This document shows positions 11,644 to 22,320 of a DNA stretch of 64,000 nucleotides, one piece after another. The DNA is from Tricholoma matsutake. Taxonomy: Eukaryota > Basidiomycota > Agaricomycetes > Agaricales > Tricholomataceae. A model generated the notes under the pieces. That model made no database searches and had not been told where the DNA came from. It saw nothing but the letters and a program-made list of their open reading frames with translations. The stretch lies in the NCBI GenBank assembly GCA_026075535.2, contig AP026541.1, positions 868,001 to 932,000 on the forward strand, read 5' to 3'. The position numbers were made by a program, and so were the translations under genes. Every line of letters starts with the position of its first letter. The stretch's first letter is position 1.

Positions 11644-12075
11644 ATTTTGAAAATCAAAGTGGCAGTGCAAGTGAAAACATTGTGTCACGTTGAGACACAA
11701 ACATGTAGTAGCTCCCGAAATCTTGAGTGAGAATGTCCAAAGGCATTCAAGAGTTATGGTATGATGTTGTAAGGGTAGTGCCCTAGAAAGGCAGCAAAGA
11801 GGTGACACCCAAGACCCTGAGATCAAGGCAGAGCAAAGCCCAAGAATGAATGAACCATGGTTAAAAAAAGCTGAGAAGACCCCATTGCATCAAGATAAAC
11901 AAGATCAGTAACTGGCTCTGGGATTGAAGGATTTTAGGGGCATCTAGGATGGAATATTGTACACTACAACTAATGAGGCTAAATGTGGACTTGATACTGG
12001 TGTAGGAACTCGATACTGAGTATTGAGCCCACAAACATCAATATCGAGCCGAAATAGTCACAAACTGGCCTATCA
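11644..12075. other. No recognisable gene
   Basis: This is spacer between the right end of the hAT element and the truncated left end of Gypsy-2. There is no LTR and no missing Copia reverse-transcriptase segment here, so the junction at about 12075 is a deletion breakpoint, not an element end. Confidence 0.5.
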
Positions 12076-15000
12076 TAGACATGGGACCTTCTCGATAGAG
12101 AATGGTCCTTCTCTTTTTGGTGCGAGCTTCTTTGTTTGGTGCATCGTTCTGAGGTTCTTCACTTCTAGCCACACTCTGTCTCCTTCTTTGAACGGGGTGA
12201 AGTGCCTTGTCATTCTTTCCGCCATCATCTGTCTGGCTAACTCGTGAGTTGCCTTCGCTTTGTCTTGGGCCCGTTGCAGTGCAACTATTCATTTTTCTAT
12301 GGCCAGTATGTTTGTCTTCAGGTAGGGGAGTGGGATTGCCTTGGGCTCATAGCCCATCATGAGGTAGAATGGGGAGTTCTTCTGTATGGAGTGCGTTCTC
12401 TGGTTGTGCATGAACTCCACGGTTGGGAGGAGGTGCTTCCAATTCTCCTGGTTGTTCAAGCAGAAGATCCGTAAGTATACTTCCACTTCCTGGTTCACCC
12501 GTTCTGTCTCCCTGTCAGTCTGGGGGTGGTACACTGTGCTCATTGCCAGCTTGATTCCGAGCAGCCTTCCTAGCTCCTGGAACAGCTGTGAGGCAAATCT
12601 GGGATCTCTGTTGGAGATGATCTTGTCTGGGAGGCCAAATTGTTTGTAGATGTAGTCTAGATAGAGGGTGGCCGCTCCCAATGCATCCACAGTGTTCCTG
12701 CAAGGGATAAAACTACCACGACCATGAGTGCATCATAACCATCAGACTCTGGTAGGTCGGTTATGAAATCTGTTATCACCATCGTGAATGGTCTTGTCAC
12801 TTCAGATTTGATCAGTTGTAGCAGGGGGTTCATTGGGTGCATGTTGACCTTCATCTGCTGGCATATTGCGCATCCAGCAACATAGTTCTTGATGTACATC
12901 ATCATCCTTGGCCACCAGTAGTCTCTCCTGATCATTTCAGTTGTTTGCCATTGTCCTGGGTGTCCGCTGGTCACTCCTTTGTGGTACTTTTGCACCAGCT
13001 TCTTTCGTAGATCTCCATTGTCTGGGACATAGCACCTGTCTCGGAAGAATAGAAGGCCATCTTCTATCTTCCAGTCTTCCAGTGCTGACTTTATTGGTGG
13101 CATTCCCTTGGTCTTTAGCGCCTCGATTGCGCTTTTCACCAGGTCATCTTTCATGATACTCCCTGCGAGTAAGTCATGCATTTTGGTGTCAATGAATTTC
13201 ATGAATACTGTTTCTGGCAGCATTGTGATGTCTTCATTATTGTTGTCTTCTTCCGGTACGTGATCTGCTCTCCGTGATAACGCATCGCTCTGTACCATCT
13301 GTGATCCAGGCACATGGACGATTTGCAGGTCGAATTCTGATAGGAATAAGCTCCATCTTGCCTGTCGTCTGTTCAGTTTCTGCGCCGTTCAGAAGTACGT
13401 CAAGTTCTTATGATCCAACAGGATTACCACTGGGTGTTCTGAACCCAATAGGTAGTGTCTCCAGGTTTCTAGCGATCGTATTACCGCCAGTAGCTCCCTG
13501 TCATAAATCTCATAGTTCTGTTCCATTGGTGTTAGTGCATGCGATATATATCCCCATGGGTGCCAGTCCCCATTCATGTCCCTTTGTCTCAGCACTCCTC
13601 CTGTCGCATGTTTTGAGGCGTCTGATTCAATCGTGAATGGCTTTGTTGGGTCTGGCATCAGCAGTACTGGGGCTTCTGCAAATTTCCTTTTCAGCATTTG
13701 AAAGGCTTGTTCGCATTCTGCTGTCCAGTTGAACGTCTTGTCCTTCTTCGTCAGTTCATTAAGCAGTCTGCTTGTCTCCGCAAAATGCCCTATGAATTTC
13801 CTGTAGAAATTCCCAAATCCCAGGAAGGATCTGACTGCCTTTACATTTGTTGGGGTAGGCCAACCCTGTATACCTGCCAGTTTTGTGTTGTCCATGGCAA
13901 TTTCATTGGGTTGGATGATTAGACCCAAGAATTCCACTTCATGGATGTCAAACTTGCATTTCTCCAGCTTCAGGTATAAGTCATTTTCTGCCAGTCTTTG
14001 CAGTACCCTCTTTGTCCTTTCCTGGTGTTCGTTCTGATCCTTGGAGAATATCAGGATGTTGTCCATGTAGATCACGAGCCATCCTTCTCCGATCATGTCA
14101 CAGAATATCTTGTTCATCATTGCCTGGAAGGTCGCCGGTGAGTTGCATAATCCAAAGAACATCACCATTGGTTCAAACAGCCCCCGATTTGTCTTGAAGG
14201 CTGCCTTCCATTGATCTCCATCTTTGATTCTGACGTTGTGATATCCCCATCGGATGTCCAATTTCGTAAACCATTTCGCCCCTCTTAGTTTGTCCAACAG
14301 GTCTCCTACCAGTGGCAGTGGGTAGGTGTTCTTGATCGTTCCGTTATTCAAGTACCTGTAATCTTGGCAAGGTCATAGCGTGTCCAAGTCCTTCTTCGCA
14401 ACGAAGAAAAATGGCAACACCATGGGTGATTTCAATGGTCGGATGTATCCTTTCTGCAGGCTTTCATCAAGAAACTCATTGAGTTTCTTTTGTTCTGCTG
14501 GTGACAGTGGGTAAACCCTGCAATCCTTCACTACTAAGTCCAGTTTCAGTTTGATCGCGTGATCCCAGGGTCTTGATTCTGGGAATCGTTCCGATGCTTC
14601 CTTTTCGAATATCTGTCGGTACTCCTTGTACTGTTCGGGGATTAGTTCATCTAGAGTCTTCTGTTTGGGGTCTCCTTCCTTCTTGTGTGTCAGGTGTTGA
14701 GAGACCAATGTCTTTGCCCTAATCCAGATATTTTGTCCATAAGCATATCGTGGTGATCCTTTTGCCTTTATGATCTGAGAGATTGTCTTTGTCGTCAGAG
14801 AATATCCGTATCTTGGCTCATCATATTCCTCCATCAGCGGTGTCTTAGCTGGCTCAAATATTCCAACGATGGGTTCTCCTCGGATGTAGGCGACTAGTAG
14901 CTCATCATCTTCGATCCTTAGTTCGGGTGTCTCTTTTGGTTGTTCCATTGCCTGTTCCATTGCCTGTTCATGGTTTGCCTGTGCTGGGTTTTCCTTCCCA

Positions 15001-15989
15001 GTGTCTTCTTCATCTTGTGGCCCAATGGGCTCCGCATCTTGAAGAGTCATGATTGTGATCTCTTCATTGTCAATTTCTTCGATCATTGCTTTTCTTGTCT
15101 TGACGGGCATCTTGCTCCTTTTTGGTTTTTCGTGGAGGACTCCTCCTATCAGTTTCGCCTTGGCGACAACTCTTTGGCATTGCTCTTGGTGTTCTTCTTT
15201 TGCCAGTTCTTCTTTCTTGTTTTTCAGGGCTATCTTTTCCCTTGCTTTTGCGACTATTTGGGCCAGTGCCAGTCGTCCTTCTTCTTTTCTAGTGGCCAAT
15301 TTCTCCAGCTCTCTGGTGGCCAGCTTTTTCCACTGTGCTTGTTCTTCCTTGGCGGCTTTCTTCTTGAGGGTGAGCTTCTCTTGATCTCTAGCGATGATGC
15401 CTCGGCACCATGCCTGTCGTTCTTCTTTTGTCATGTCTAAGGGGTTCTTCTTCTTTTTGGTTCCCTTCTGACACCATGACAGGTGTTCATCATTGGTTTT
15501 CTTGGTTTGTACCCTACCGATAAGGGTTCTCCCTCCCCCATGTGAGAATTCAGGGTGGGTCTTGTCATTCATCCTGAATTGGAAGGTTCCAATTCTCCAG
15601 TCGATTACTGGATTGATTCTCCTGAGCCACAGCAAGCCCAAGATGACTGATTCCTTTCCCAGTCCTGCAATGAGGAAGGTCGTTGGGAAAGTCCCTCCAT
15701 TGATCATCAAGAGTCCCTTGGTGTAGTGGGAAATCTCCCCTTTCTTGTTTGGGGTTCCATCCACATTCTTGACCTTGATCACCTTCTCCAGGGGGTACAG
15801 TTCGAATCCGCCGTCCTCTGCAAATTCATGACTCATGAATATCCCTCCTGCTCCTGAGTCGAGTAGGGCTTCGGTTTCAATGGCTTTCCCTCTGCCTGCT
15901 CCTAGCACTTTGACATCTAAACGCATAGATTGACTCTTCAAAGTGGCTAGTAGTACAGAGCAGACAGAGAGTTTGGTGGTACCTGGCAT
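12076..15989 (-). pseudogene. Gypsy-2 pol: protease, RT, RNase H, integrase
   Basis: Protease (LLDSGAGGIFM near 15845-15880) is followed by an unusually long, Lys/Glu-rich linker (about 15420-14920) with a coiled-coil look, then reverse transcriptase from about 14480. The RT box reads YMDN near 14060, so the second catalytic Asp has become Asn. RNase H and integrase follow; the HHCC finger includes HKGVTSGHPGQW and CAICQQMK. A deletion of about four bases near 12705-12715 shifts the frame before ALGAATLYLDYIY, and the second integrase Asp motif reads SNRDPRF. TGA codons at 14371, 13388 and about 12288 replace likely Arg. Truncated in the segment after KREGPFSIEKV. Confidence 0.9.
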
Positions 15990-16006
15990 CGAGGCAGGCC
16001 ACCCCT

Positions 16007-16858
16007 TTAAAAACCCTCATCTCCAATGGCAGTGATGGCTGTCGCTTTTTCTTCTCCATCGAGTTCGTTCAAGATCGCTCGGATCTTTGAGTAGGCTTCT
16101 TTGCCTTTGTTCTTTGGAAAAGGCCGGTCCTCGGTCCGGGTTTCCCCTTTCTTGTGTTCAGTTCCTCTGTGTCCGGGCTGGTGGCACACAAAGCACAACC
16201 CTTTCTTCATGTGTTCGATCCTCTCCTGGTAGGAGAGGTGGTTGATCTCGAGTGGGGTTTCCTTTACCTTAGAGGCTGGGAGCTTCTTCATGAAAGTCTC
16301 CTGCAGCCTCCCTGCTATGGCCTTTGCTCTTCTCCACTGTCCATCGTACTTGGAGGCAGTGTTGATCATTCCTTCCAAGGTCGTAGGGATCGTTTCCATG
16401 TTGAAAACTCTTTTGAGGAGCTTGGGGTTCAACCCATCCATAAAGAGTTCAATGAGGGTGGTGTCATTGTTGATTCCTGCCTTCTCTTGCAGGATTCGGA
16501 ACTGTGCAATGTAGTCCTCCAGGTCCTGTCCCTGCTTCAATGTCTTCATCTTGGTTCTGGCCCTGCCAGCTTTGTCGATCGGCATGAACACTGTCTTGAG
16601 TGCCAATTCAAAGGCTGACCAAGTTCCTAGGTCTTCCCTTTCTGCCCATGTCTGTGCCCAGGGTGCAGCAGTTCCTCTGTTCATGAAGGACAATGCAAAG
16701 ATGATTTTCTTCTCGTCGGTGTCGTAGATTCCATGGTTCACTCTCAAATAGAGTTTCACTTCTTGTAAGAACTTCGCAGTTCTAGTTCGGTCCCCTGTGA
16801 AGTTGGAGGGGGTTCGTATCCTGATCTCCTTGGTTGATGCGGTGGGTTCGGTAGACAT
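16007..16858 (-). CDS. Gypsy-2 Gag, 283 aa, open frame
   Basis: This uninterrupted frame begins MSTEPTASTKEIRI. The capsid core is recognisable (FLQEVKLYLRVNHGIYDTDE, then MNRGTAAPWAQTWAE), followed by a region of the type LKQGQDLEDYIAQFRILQEKAG seen in many fungal Gag proteins. Near the C-terminus the zinc knuckle reads CFVCHQPGHRGTEH; the last ligand is His where CCHC knuckles have Cys, which could weaken metal binding. The C-terminus ends at 16007 and protease-pol begins in another frame at 15989, so expression of pol would need frameshifting or re-initiation. Confidence 0.85.
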   Translation of the reverse strand: MSTEPTASTKEIRIRTPSNFTGDRTRTAKFLQEVKLYLRVNHGIYDTDEKKIIFALSFMNRGTAAPWAQTWAEREDLGTWSAFELALKTVFMPIDKAGRARTKMKTLKQGQDLEDYIAQFRILQEKAGINNDTTLIELFMDGLNPKLLKRVFNMETIPTTLEGMINTASKYDGQWRRAKAIAGRLQETFMKKLPASKVKETPLEINHLSYQERIEHMKKGLCFVCHQPGHRGTEHKKGETRTEDRPFPKNKGKEAYSKIRAILNELDGEEKATAITAIGDEGF

Positions 16859-16861
16859 GTT

Positions 16862-17130
16862 GGCGGTGTCGTTGGATAAGGAGAATGGGTCTCATTCTGG
16901 AGTTTCTTCTGTATCGAGGGATCTAAAATGTTCTTCATCGAGGTATCGGGGTTCTTTGTCACTGGTTCTCTTTGAGAACCACTTCTGTGCTGGTTCCAAG
17001 TATTGTACTAGTCAACCCTGGTATCTATACCATGGGGTTCTTCCTGATGATGATGCTCTGGTTGGAGGTCTATCTGGGCTTTGTCTGAAAGACGTTGTGT
17101 CTGCACCTAGATAGGTGGACTTCGTAGATC
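16862..17130 (-). other. Gypsy-2 leader between primer site and gag
   Basis: This is the 5' untranslated leader in element orientation. It contains two short perfect inverted repeats: GGTTCTC-TTT-GAGAACC near 16964-16980 and TGGTAT-CT-ATACCA near 17019-17032. I first took the second for a tRNA-type primer site but the LTR boundary at 17143 does not fit. Confidence 0.5.
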
Positions 17131-17140
17131 AGCTTGACCT
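17131..17140 (-). promoter_or_regulatory. Gypsy-2 self-primer binding site
   Basis: The plus strand reads AGCTTGACCT, then two bases (TT), then the LTR terminus TGTTAAGAC at 17143. The complement, AGGTCAAGCT, lies inside the LTR at 17435-17444, about 34 nt from the start of a TATATAAG box (complement of 17471-17478). Spacing and arrangement match the other Gypsy elements in the window. Confidence 0.65.
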
Positions 17141-17188
17141 TTTGTTAAGACTATAGGTCTTTAACTCAGCCTTGGCTTTGTATATCAC

Positions 17189-17396
17189 AGTTGGAGGCTT
17201 TCCAACTATATCGGTATCGCACTAGGAGGCTTTCCTAGTGTATCGGGCTTCTGGCCTTCACTTGGGTACTTCCTCAAGTTGTTACGGTTATCTGTACTCA
17301 GAGGCTTTCTGAGTAGACCATCAGTTTGTGTATCACAGTTGGAGGCTTTCCAACTGTCAAGTTCGAGTTATCACAGCTAGGGGCTTCCTAAGCTGT
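17189..17396. repeat. Array of hairpins with a common GGCTT loop
   Basis: There are four perfect hairpins: 17189-17207 (7-bp stem AGTTGGA), 17220-17240 (8-bp stem CACTAGGA), 17295-17315 (8-bp stem TACTCAGA) and 17335-17357 (9-bp stem ACAGTTGGA), all with loop GGCTT. A fifth at 17373-17396 (ACAGCTAGG) keeps the loop but has a bulge, and a degenerate one lies at 17260-17279. The stem sequences differ while pairing is kept, which suggests the structure matters. They fall in the transcribed R-U5 part of the Gypsy-2 LTR. Confidence 0.85.
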
Positions 17397-17559
17397 CAAG
17401 TGTTCTGGTTGAGTCTAAGACCGTTGATTGAATTAGGTCAAGCTCAGGAATACAGGCAGTATTACTGTAGCTTATATACAGTTCAGAGAATGTCTATCGT
17501 CCAATTGGAATACAAGATCCTTGTCAAGTAAATATAGAAGGAACAATAGAACAGCAAGC

Positions 17560-17725
17560 CTCATGCCTGGTATGAGGCGTCCGATGTCACGGAGTGCCGC
17601 AGCACAGCATGTCGAAGAACAATAGCAGATAACCCTCATGCCAAGCATGAGGTGTCCGATGTCATGGATCCAATATCAAGGGTCCGATGTCAAGGACTCC
17701 GATGTCACAGAGTCTGACGTCACAG
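17560..17725 (-). promoter_or_regulatory. U3 direct repeats of Gypsy-2 LTR
   Basis: Five copies of TCYGAYGTCA start at 17580, 17655, 17683, 17698 and 17713. The last is TCTGACGTCA, which contains the palindrome TGACGTCA known as the CRE/ATF binding site. Two palindromes CCTCATGCC...GGNATGAGG sit at 17560-17578 and 17634-17652. All lie upstream of the TATA-like box in element sense, where enhancers would be expected. The regulatory role is inferred. Confidence 0.5.
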
Positions 17726-17862
17726 AATACTGCAGTGCAGCATGTCGATCAACAGGAGTCAGGTCAGGGGGGGGTCTCCATTGGAAGTGAGTCATGTCGT
17801 GTCAGAAGGGAAAAATGAAATGCCCGGTCTTGCAGGTCCAGATAACAAATCGTAACACTTGG

Positions 17863-20563
17863 CCTGCCTGTTTTAAACCATAAAGTGTTTTGACTAACCT
17901 GCATACTTGACCAGTTCCATCTTCACATCCCTCAGGTTGTTGCATATAAATTGCCTCCTGCAAAGTGCCATTTAGATATGCGCCCTTTACATCCATTTGT
18001 TGTAGCTTGAGTCCCTTTTCAGGTACGAGTGCTAGTAATGTGCATAATGTATCCATCCTGACAACCAGTGAGAATGTTTCCCTATAATCAAGTCTGGGTT
18101 GTTGTGCATATCCTTTTGCCACTAATCTTGCTTGATACCTTACTATTTCCCCCTCTTTATTGTTCTTTTTGACAAAGATCCATTTATTTTTGATTGGTAC
18201 TGCATTGTGAGGTTTCTGGATGAGTTCCCAAGTCCCCTTCTCCAATAATAAATCCAATTCAATCTTCATGGCCTTTTGCCATTCAGGCCAATCCAGGGAG
18301 TTCTTCACATCTTCAAGACTTGTAAGTTCGTCTCCAGCAACTATTGCATAGACTTCTTCTATTGATAAGAAATTGTCATTGTCCTCATATGGAAAAGGAT
18401 TGTCATTGTCCTCATATGGAAAAGGATTGTGAAGGTGTTTATAATTGATACAAATTCCATGCATCTTCCACAGTTTGTCAATATCTATATCTTCCTGTGT
18501 TTCATTCCATTTTTGCTTCTTGGGCACAAGATTCTGAGTTGTATCATCAGAATCTGTTACACCCATTGGTGGGTGCTACCTGCAGACTCCCCCTCATGCA
18601 GTAAATTGGGTGTAATTTCAATATGATTGGGAGTTGGTTTTTCTGTAGGTGTAATATTCCAGAAGTTGTGTGAGGTAAGTACTTTGTGAGTTTCCACATT
18701 GTAATATTTTACTGCCCCAGCACCATCATCGTAGCCAACATATGCTCGGCACCTTGATTTTGGTAGCATTTTTCGGGGTTTCTTTTGACCTTGTAGTAAT
18801 ATCCATACATGGCTTCCAAACTCCCGTAAATGCGATACATTGGGTTTTATTTTGTGCCATCCTTCATAAGGTGTTGATTTCGGGAGATGTTTTGTAAATG
18901 ATCAGTTACAAAGGTAAGCAGCGTGTAAAACTGCATATTCCCAAAGAAATTCAGGAAGTTGGTTGGCAGTTATCATGGTGCATGATAATTCAACAAGAGT
19001 TCAATTCATTTGCTCTGCAATGCCATTCTGTGAAGGTGAGTATGGTGCAGTTAGTCTTAGTTCTATACCGTGTTCATTGCACCATTTTTCCAACTTCTCG
19101 TTTACAAATTCTTTTCCACAATCAATTTGGATCCCCTTCAGTTTTCAACCTTGAGTTATTAGATGTGTCAAATAATTTATTACTGCTTGTGTTGAGTCCA
19201 GTTTCTCTTTTAAACACTGGATGGTTATATAGTGCTTTACATCGTCCACACATAACAAGTAATATTGATTTCCATTTATAGATTTGATTGTGTATTTTCC
19301 CCATAAGTCAATATGTGTCAATTCTCTGGGTTTGGTTTGTCATGTGGATATTTTAGGAAAGGGTTCTATGTGTTGCTTCGCCTCAGTACATGTGATACAG
19401 TCTTGTTTAGGACTGTGTTTATTGATGTTAAATCTGTCAACCAAATTCCTATCCAATAATTTCTGCAGGCTGGAATACCTGATGTGCCCGAAGTGCCTGT
19501 GCCAAGTTTCCCAATTGGGCACCACATCATTATTGATCAATGATTGGTGATCAGCAGCTTCTATTGTAAGCATCAGGTGTTGGTCACCTACAGTTAATTC
19601 CATCTTGTATAAGTGGTTGTTAACCTTCTTCCCTTGTGCTATTTTCTTCCCCTCCTTAGTGACAAAGGTAATTCTCCCCTTTCCACCTGTATATCTTCCG
19701 CTAGCTGCATCCCATTGCCCCAATGAAATTAAATTATTCTGTGTTCCAGGTATGTGGAGTATGTCCTCCAAGCGCAAAATATAATTGTGACCATTACATG
19801 TCGAAATTAATTCAACAGTTCCATGGCCCTCAATTTTTGCTTCTTTACCACCTACACCTGTTATGGAACATTTTTCCACAGGTGTGTATGTAATAAAGGC
19901 TTCTCTTTGATGTGTAACATGTGAAGTTGTTGCTGAATCAGCTAACCAGTCATACCAGATCAATCGCTCATCATTTCCATCAAGGTTACAGGCTTTGTAT
20001 GTGTCAAAATTGTAAAGTTCTTCATTTACTGGAAATGTGATCAATTCCTCCCCCACATTCAAATCTTTGGTACCTTTCTTTGATCCCTATTTTTGCTTCT
20101 CTTTGTTCTTCTCTTTTCTCTTCTTTTTCCTCCAACAATCTCTTTCCTTATGTCCTATTTTTCTACAGTTCCGACATTTGTTACCAGCATATTTGTGACA
20201 TTTACTCAACCAATGTCCTGGTCACTTACAATGTTTGCAATAAGGTTTGTTGGAGGATTTATGATCGGTGATGCACTCTTCCAAAGTTTTGGTAGTTCCA
20301 CTATTCTTGGGTATTAACCAGGTTTGTGCTAGAACCTTTAGAATACTTGTTATGTGAGTGCGTCATATGAATTTTATATTCCTCCCATAATAAACCAATA
20401 AAGGAATCTGAGGACATTCTCCTTTTAGGGTCCAGATCATTGGGATCATTGGCATTCCCATTATAGGGTTCGACATAAGTCTGCCAAGACAAAGGTAAAG
20501 ACACTGAAATAATTGCTTTGAAGTGTGTGTCAGAAACATGGAATTCCATGTTGGGGAATTTAT
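17863..20563 (-). pseudogene. Copia-1 gag 3' part, protease, integrase, partial RT
   Basis: Reading leftward: the second half of gag (NMEFHVSDTHFKAII), a double zinc knuckle region near 20120-20240 (CRNCRKIGHKERDC; stops nearby), a protease-like DSATTSHV with GVGGKEA (about 19830-19930), the pre-integrase region ending HRHFGHIRYSSLQ and its zinc-finger pair, integrase (18600-19340, broken), then RT with IKNKWIFVKKN, RLVAKGYAQQ, QMDVKGAYLNG and LVKTLYGLKQAG. It stops at Gypsy-2. Frames change several times, so it is inactive. The frame across 20062-19340 is open for 240 codons. Confidence 0.85.
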
Positions 20564-20586
20564 CTGTAATTTACCCTCCCCCACCT

Positions 20587-20757
20587 ATTCTGGTCGGAGT
20601 TCAGTTATTCCAGTCGGAGTCCAGTTATTCCGGTTGGAGTCCAGTTATTCCAGTTGGAGTCCAGTTATTCCAGTTGGAGTCCAATTATTCCAGTTGGAGT
20701 CCAGTTATTCCAGTCAGAGTCCAGTTATTCTGATTGAAGTCCAGTTATTCCGGTTAT
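20587..20757. repeat. 20-bp subterminal tandem repeat of element A
   Basis: About eight copies of a 20-bp unit (consensus GTTGGAGTCCAGTTATTCCA), with point differences. The unit echoes the inner TIR (TATTCTGGTCGGAGT). Subterminal repeats of this kind usually bind the transposase. Elements B and C have their own versions. Confidence 0.9.
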
Positions 20758-20869
20758 TCTGACCAGATTCTGGTTACTCCAGATCCTCAACTTAGAGTAT
20801 ATAGCCTAATGGATAGTCAAATTTCAAGTCTTAAGTTGTCAAAGTGCCTACAAAATATATTTGTTCAGA

Positions 20870-20958
20870 GTAAGGATTGAACTCAAGACATCTTGATTAG
20901 AGTGATCACATGACAAACCAAACATGTGTGCTTAACCAGTTGAGCCACAGGAGAATTA
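20870..20958 (-). ncRNA. tRNA-like Pol III module, left (element A)
   Basis: On the minus strand TGTGGCTCAACTGGTTAAGC matches an A box, and GAGTTCAATCCTT about 55 nt downstream matches a B box. The stretch GTTTGGTTTGTCATGTGATC between them is nearly identical in element C (50860-50885). It lacks a clean cloverleaf, so it is tRNA-derived at best, as in SINE heads. Confidence 0.5.
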
Positions 20959-21039
20959 TTAGATAGTAATATAATGTTTATTCATGACACTCTAATTTTT
21001 TTTGAAGTAGTTAAGATCAAATTTTTTTAATTAACCACA

Positions 21040-21305
21040 TCCCTCACATTGAATGCGAGGGAGTGGGGATAATTGTAATTATATACATAAACAAAAAATC
21101 CTCCCTCTCACAAGATGCGAGAGGGAGTTTTATTTATATACATAAAAAGCTAACCCCTCGCGCCGAATGCGAGGGGGGAGGTAAAAACATGAAGAAAAAA
21201 AATCCCTCCCCCATGCAAAATGGGGGAGGGGGGGCACAATACTAATAAATAATTAAAAATACAAAAAAATCCCTCCCCACATGAAGTGTGGGGGAGGGGG
21301 AGGGG
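21040..21305. repeat. Five GC-rich hairpins (element A)
   Basis: Consecutive inverted repeats of the type CCCTC...GAGGG: near 21048, 21099, 21155 (CCCCTCGC...GCGAGGGG), 21205 (CCCTCCCCCAT...ATGGGGGAGGG) and 21272 (CCCTCCCCACA...TGTGGGGGAGGG). They are separated by AT-rich spacers with ATTTATATACATAAA-like motifs. Loops are short (4-6 nt). Similar arrays occupy 40370-40450 in B and 50610-50820 in C. Confidence 0.85.
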
Positions 21306-21329
21306 ACGCGACCCTGCTGTTGTCTGTCC

Positions 21330-21660
21330 TTTCACCCACGATCCACCCCACAAGCAGTTGCTCATGAGGCTGGGGGTAGGTGGCTTGTCATCGTTGTCAT
21401 TCCACCCACGATCCACCCCATGAGCAGTTGCTCGTGAGGCTGGGGGCAGGTGGTGCATTGTCGTCTCCTATCCCTGCACCTGGGTGGCTTGTCGTTGTTG
21501 TTGTTCCACCCATGATCCACCCCACAAGCAGTTGCTCGTGAGGCTGGGGGTGGGTGGTGTGTCATTGTCATCTCCTGTCCCTGTGCCTGGGCACTGTTCC
21601 ACCCATGTTCCACCCCACAAGCAGTTGCTTGTGAGGCTGGGGGTGGGTGGCTTGTCGTCA
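21330..21660. repeat. Four palindromic GAGCAGTTGCTC-type modules (element A)
   Basis: Four copies, 70-100 bp apart, each with CCACCCAYG, GTTGCTYRTGAGG and a GGGGGTRGGTGG tail. The core CAAGCAGTTGCTC is part of a near palindrome; in element C the same site is the perfect hairpin CCCCATGAGCA around AC (42652-42675). Open frames here (for example 21468-21923 minus) only reflect the repeat and I do not call them genes. A homopolymer tract of T then G follows at 21690-21725. Confidence 0.7.
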
Positions 21661-21929
21661 TTTGTCGCTGTTGTCCCCTGTCTGAATTTCTGTTTTTTTC
21701 TTTTTTTTTTGGGGGGGGGGGGGTTTGGGCACGTCAGTGCGACATGGCACGGGTACAGAAGTCGGTGGGTGCTTACTAGGCAGGTACCCCCCTTCTGGGG
21801 TCTCCTGGCATCCCTCTGCACCCTCCTAGCCTGTGTCAACAGCCTCACATCCCATTTGAATGGGGAGGAGGGGATCGGGTGGGCATGGGCATGGGTTGCA
21901 TGTTTTTTGTCATGGCCGGTCATCCCCAG

Positions 21930-22320
21930 TAGTATACAACCTAAAAAGCAATAAATTACAATTAGTTAGTTTATAAAAACAAAAAGCAAATGAAAAAAAC
22001 TCACATAGGGCCCATGTTGGCTCGTTTGCGGGTGGTGGCATCGTTACTAGTAGATTATAACCTAGAAAATTAAAAAAATGAGTTAGTTAGTTTATTAAAA
22101 CAAAAACCAAGTGAAAAAAAACTTATGTAGGGCCCAAACGACGCGATCTGGGTCATTTGGGCCCATGTTGGCTCGTTTGCGGGTGGTGGCATCGTTACTA
22201 GTAGATTATAACCTAGAAAACTAAAAAAATGAGTTAGTTAGTTTATTCAAACAAAAACCAAATGAAAAAAACTTACATAGGGCCCAAACGATGCAATCTG
22301 CGTCGTTTGGGCCCACGTTC
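21930..22320 (-). repeat. Three exon/intron modules with GGGCCC palindromes (element A)
   Basis: On the minus strand there are three intron-like segments: 22276-22213 (GTAAGT...CTAG), 22126-22062 (same layout, but the donor has become ATAAGT) and 22004-21941 (GTGAGT...TTAG). Each is 64-65 nt with an ACTAAC branch motif and a pyrimidine tract. The short segments between them are near-copies, and two carry the hairpin GGGCCCAAACGA...TCRTTTGGGCCC. They do not encode a recognisable protein. The introns are inferred from the sequence only. Confidence 0.65.

Larger units (their letters stand above)
12076..17857 (-). mobile_element. Gypsy-2, Ty3/Gypsy element truncated at its 3' end
   Basis: This minus-strand element has its 5' LTR at 17143-17857, then gag and pol, and breaks off inside the integrase C-terminus at about 12076. 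The 3' LTR, the polypurine tract and any chromodomain are missing. Its 5' end interrupts the Copia-1 reverse transcriptase right after GLKQAG; CTTGG (17858-17862) would be one copy of the target duplication. Because the left side is deleted, the second copy cannot be checked. Confidence 0.85.
17143..17857 (-). repeat. Gypsy-2 5' LTR, 715 bp
   Basis: Bounded by TGTTAAGAC and CGTAACA on the plus strand (TGTTA...TAACA termini). The boundary was set from the self-primer match on one side and the break in the Copia-1 reverse transcriptase on the other. In element sense, U3 holds repeats of TGACATCGGA, a TATATAAG box sits at 17478-17471, and the transcribed part carries an array of hairpins. There is no second LTR to compare with. 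Confidence 0.75.

Noticed and set aside
14940..15440. Phe/Ser/Cys-rich plus-strand protein of 166 aa
   Set aside because: It is the antisense shadow of the Lys/Glu-rich linker of Gypsy-2 pol.
17016..17032. tRNA-type primer binding site and LTR edge of Gypsy-2 at 17033
   Set aside because: TGGTATAGATACCAGGG looked like a primer site, but the self-primer match at 17131-17140 with a TGTTAAG terminus at 17143 and the Copia break at 17857 give a consistent LTR; this is only a small palindrome in the leader.
20587..20757. CRISPR-like array
   Set aside because: The 20-bp units are directly adjacent without unique spacers, and everything else is eukaryotic transposon DNA. They are subterminal repeats.
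21040..21305. Intrinsic (rho-independent) terminators
   Set aside because: The hairpins followed by T or A runs resemble bacterial terminators, but the window is fungal with introns, and the hairpins come in arrays inside a TIR element.
21468..21954. 150-aa proteins on both strands in element A
   Set aside because: They read through the GAGCA/TGCTC modules and a homopolymer tract and overlap each other; no motif, so not called.
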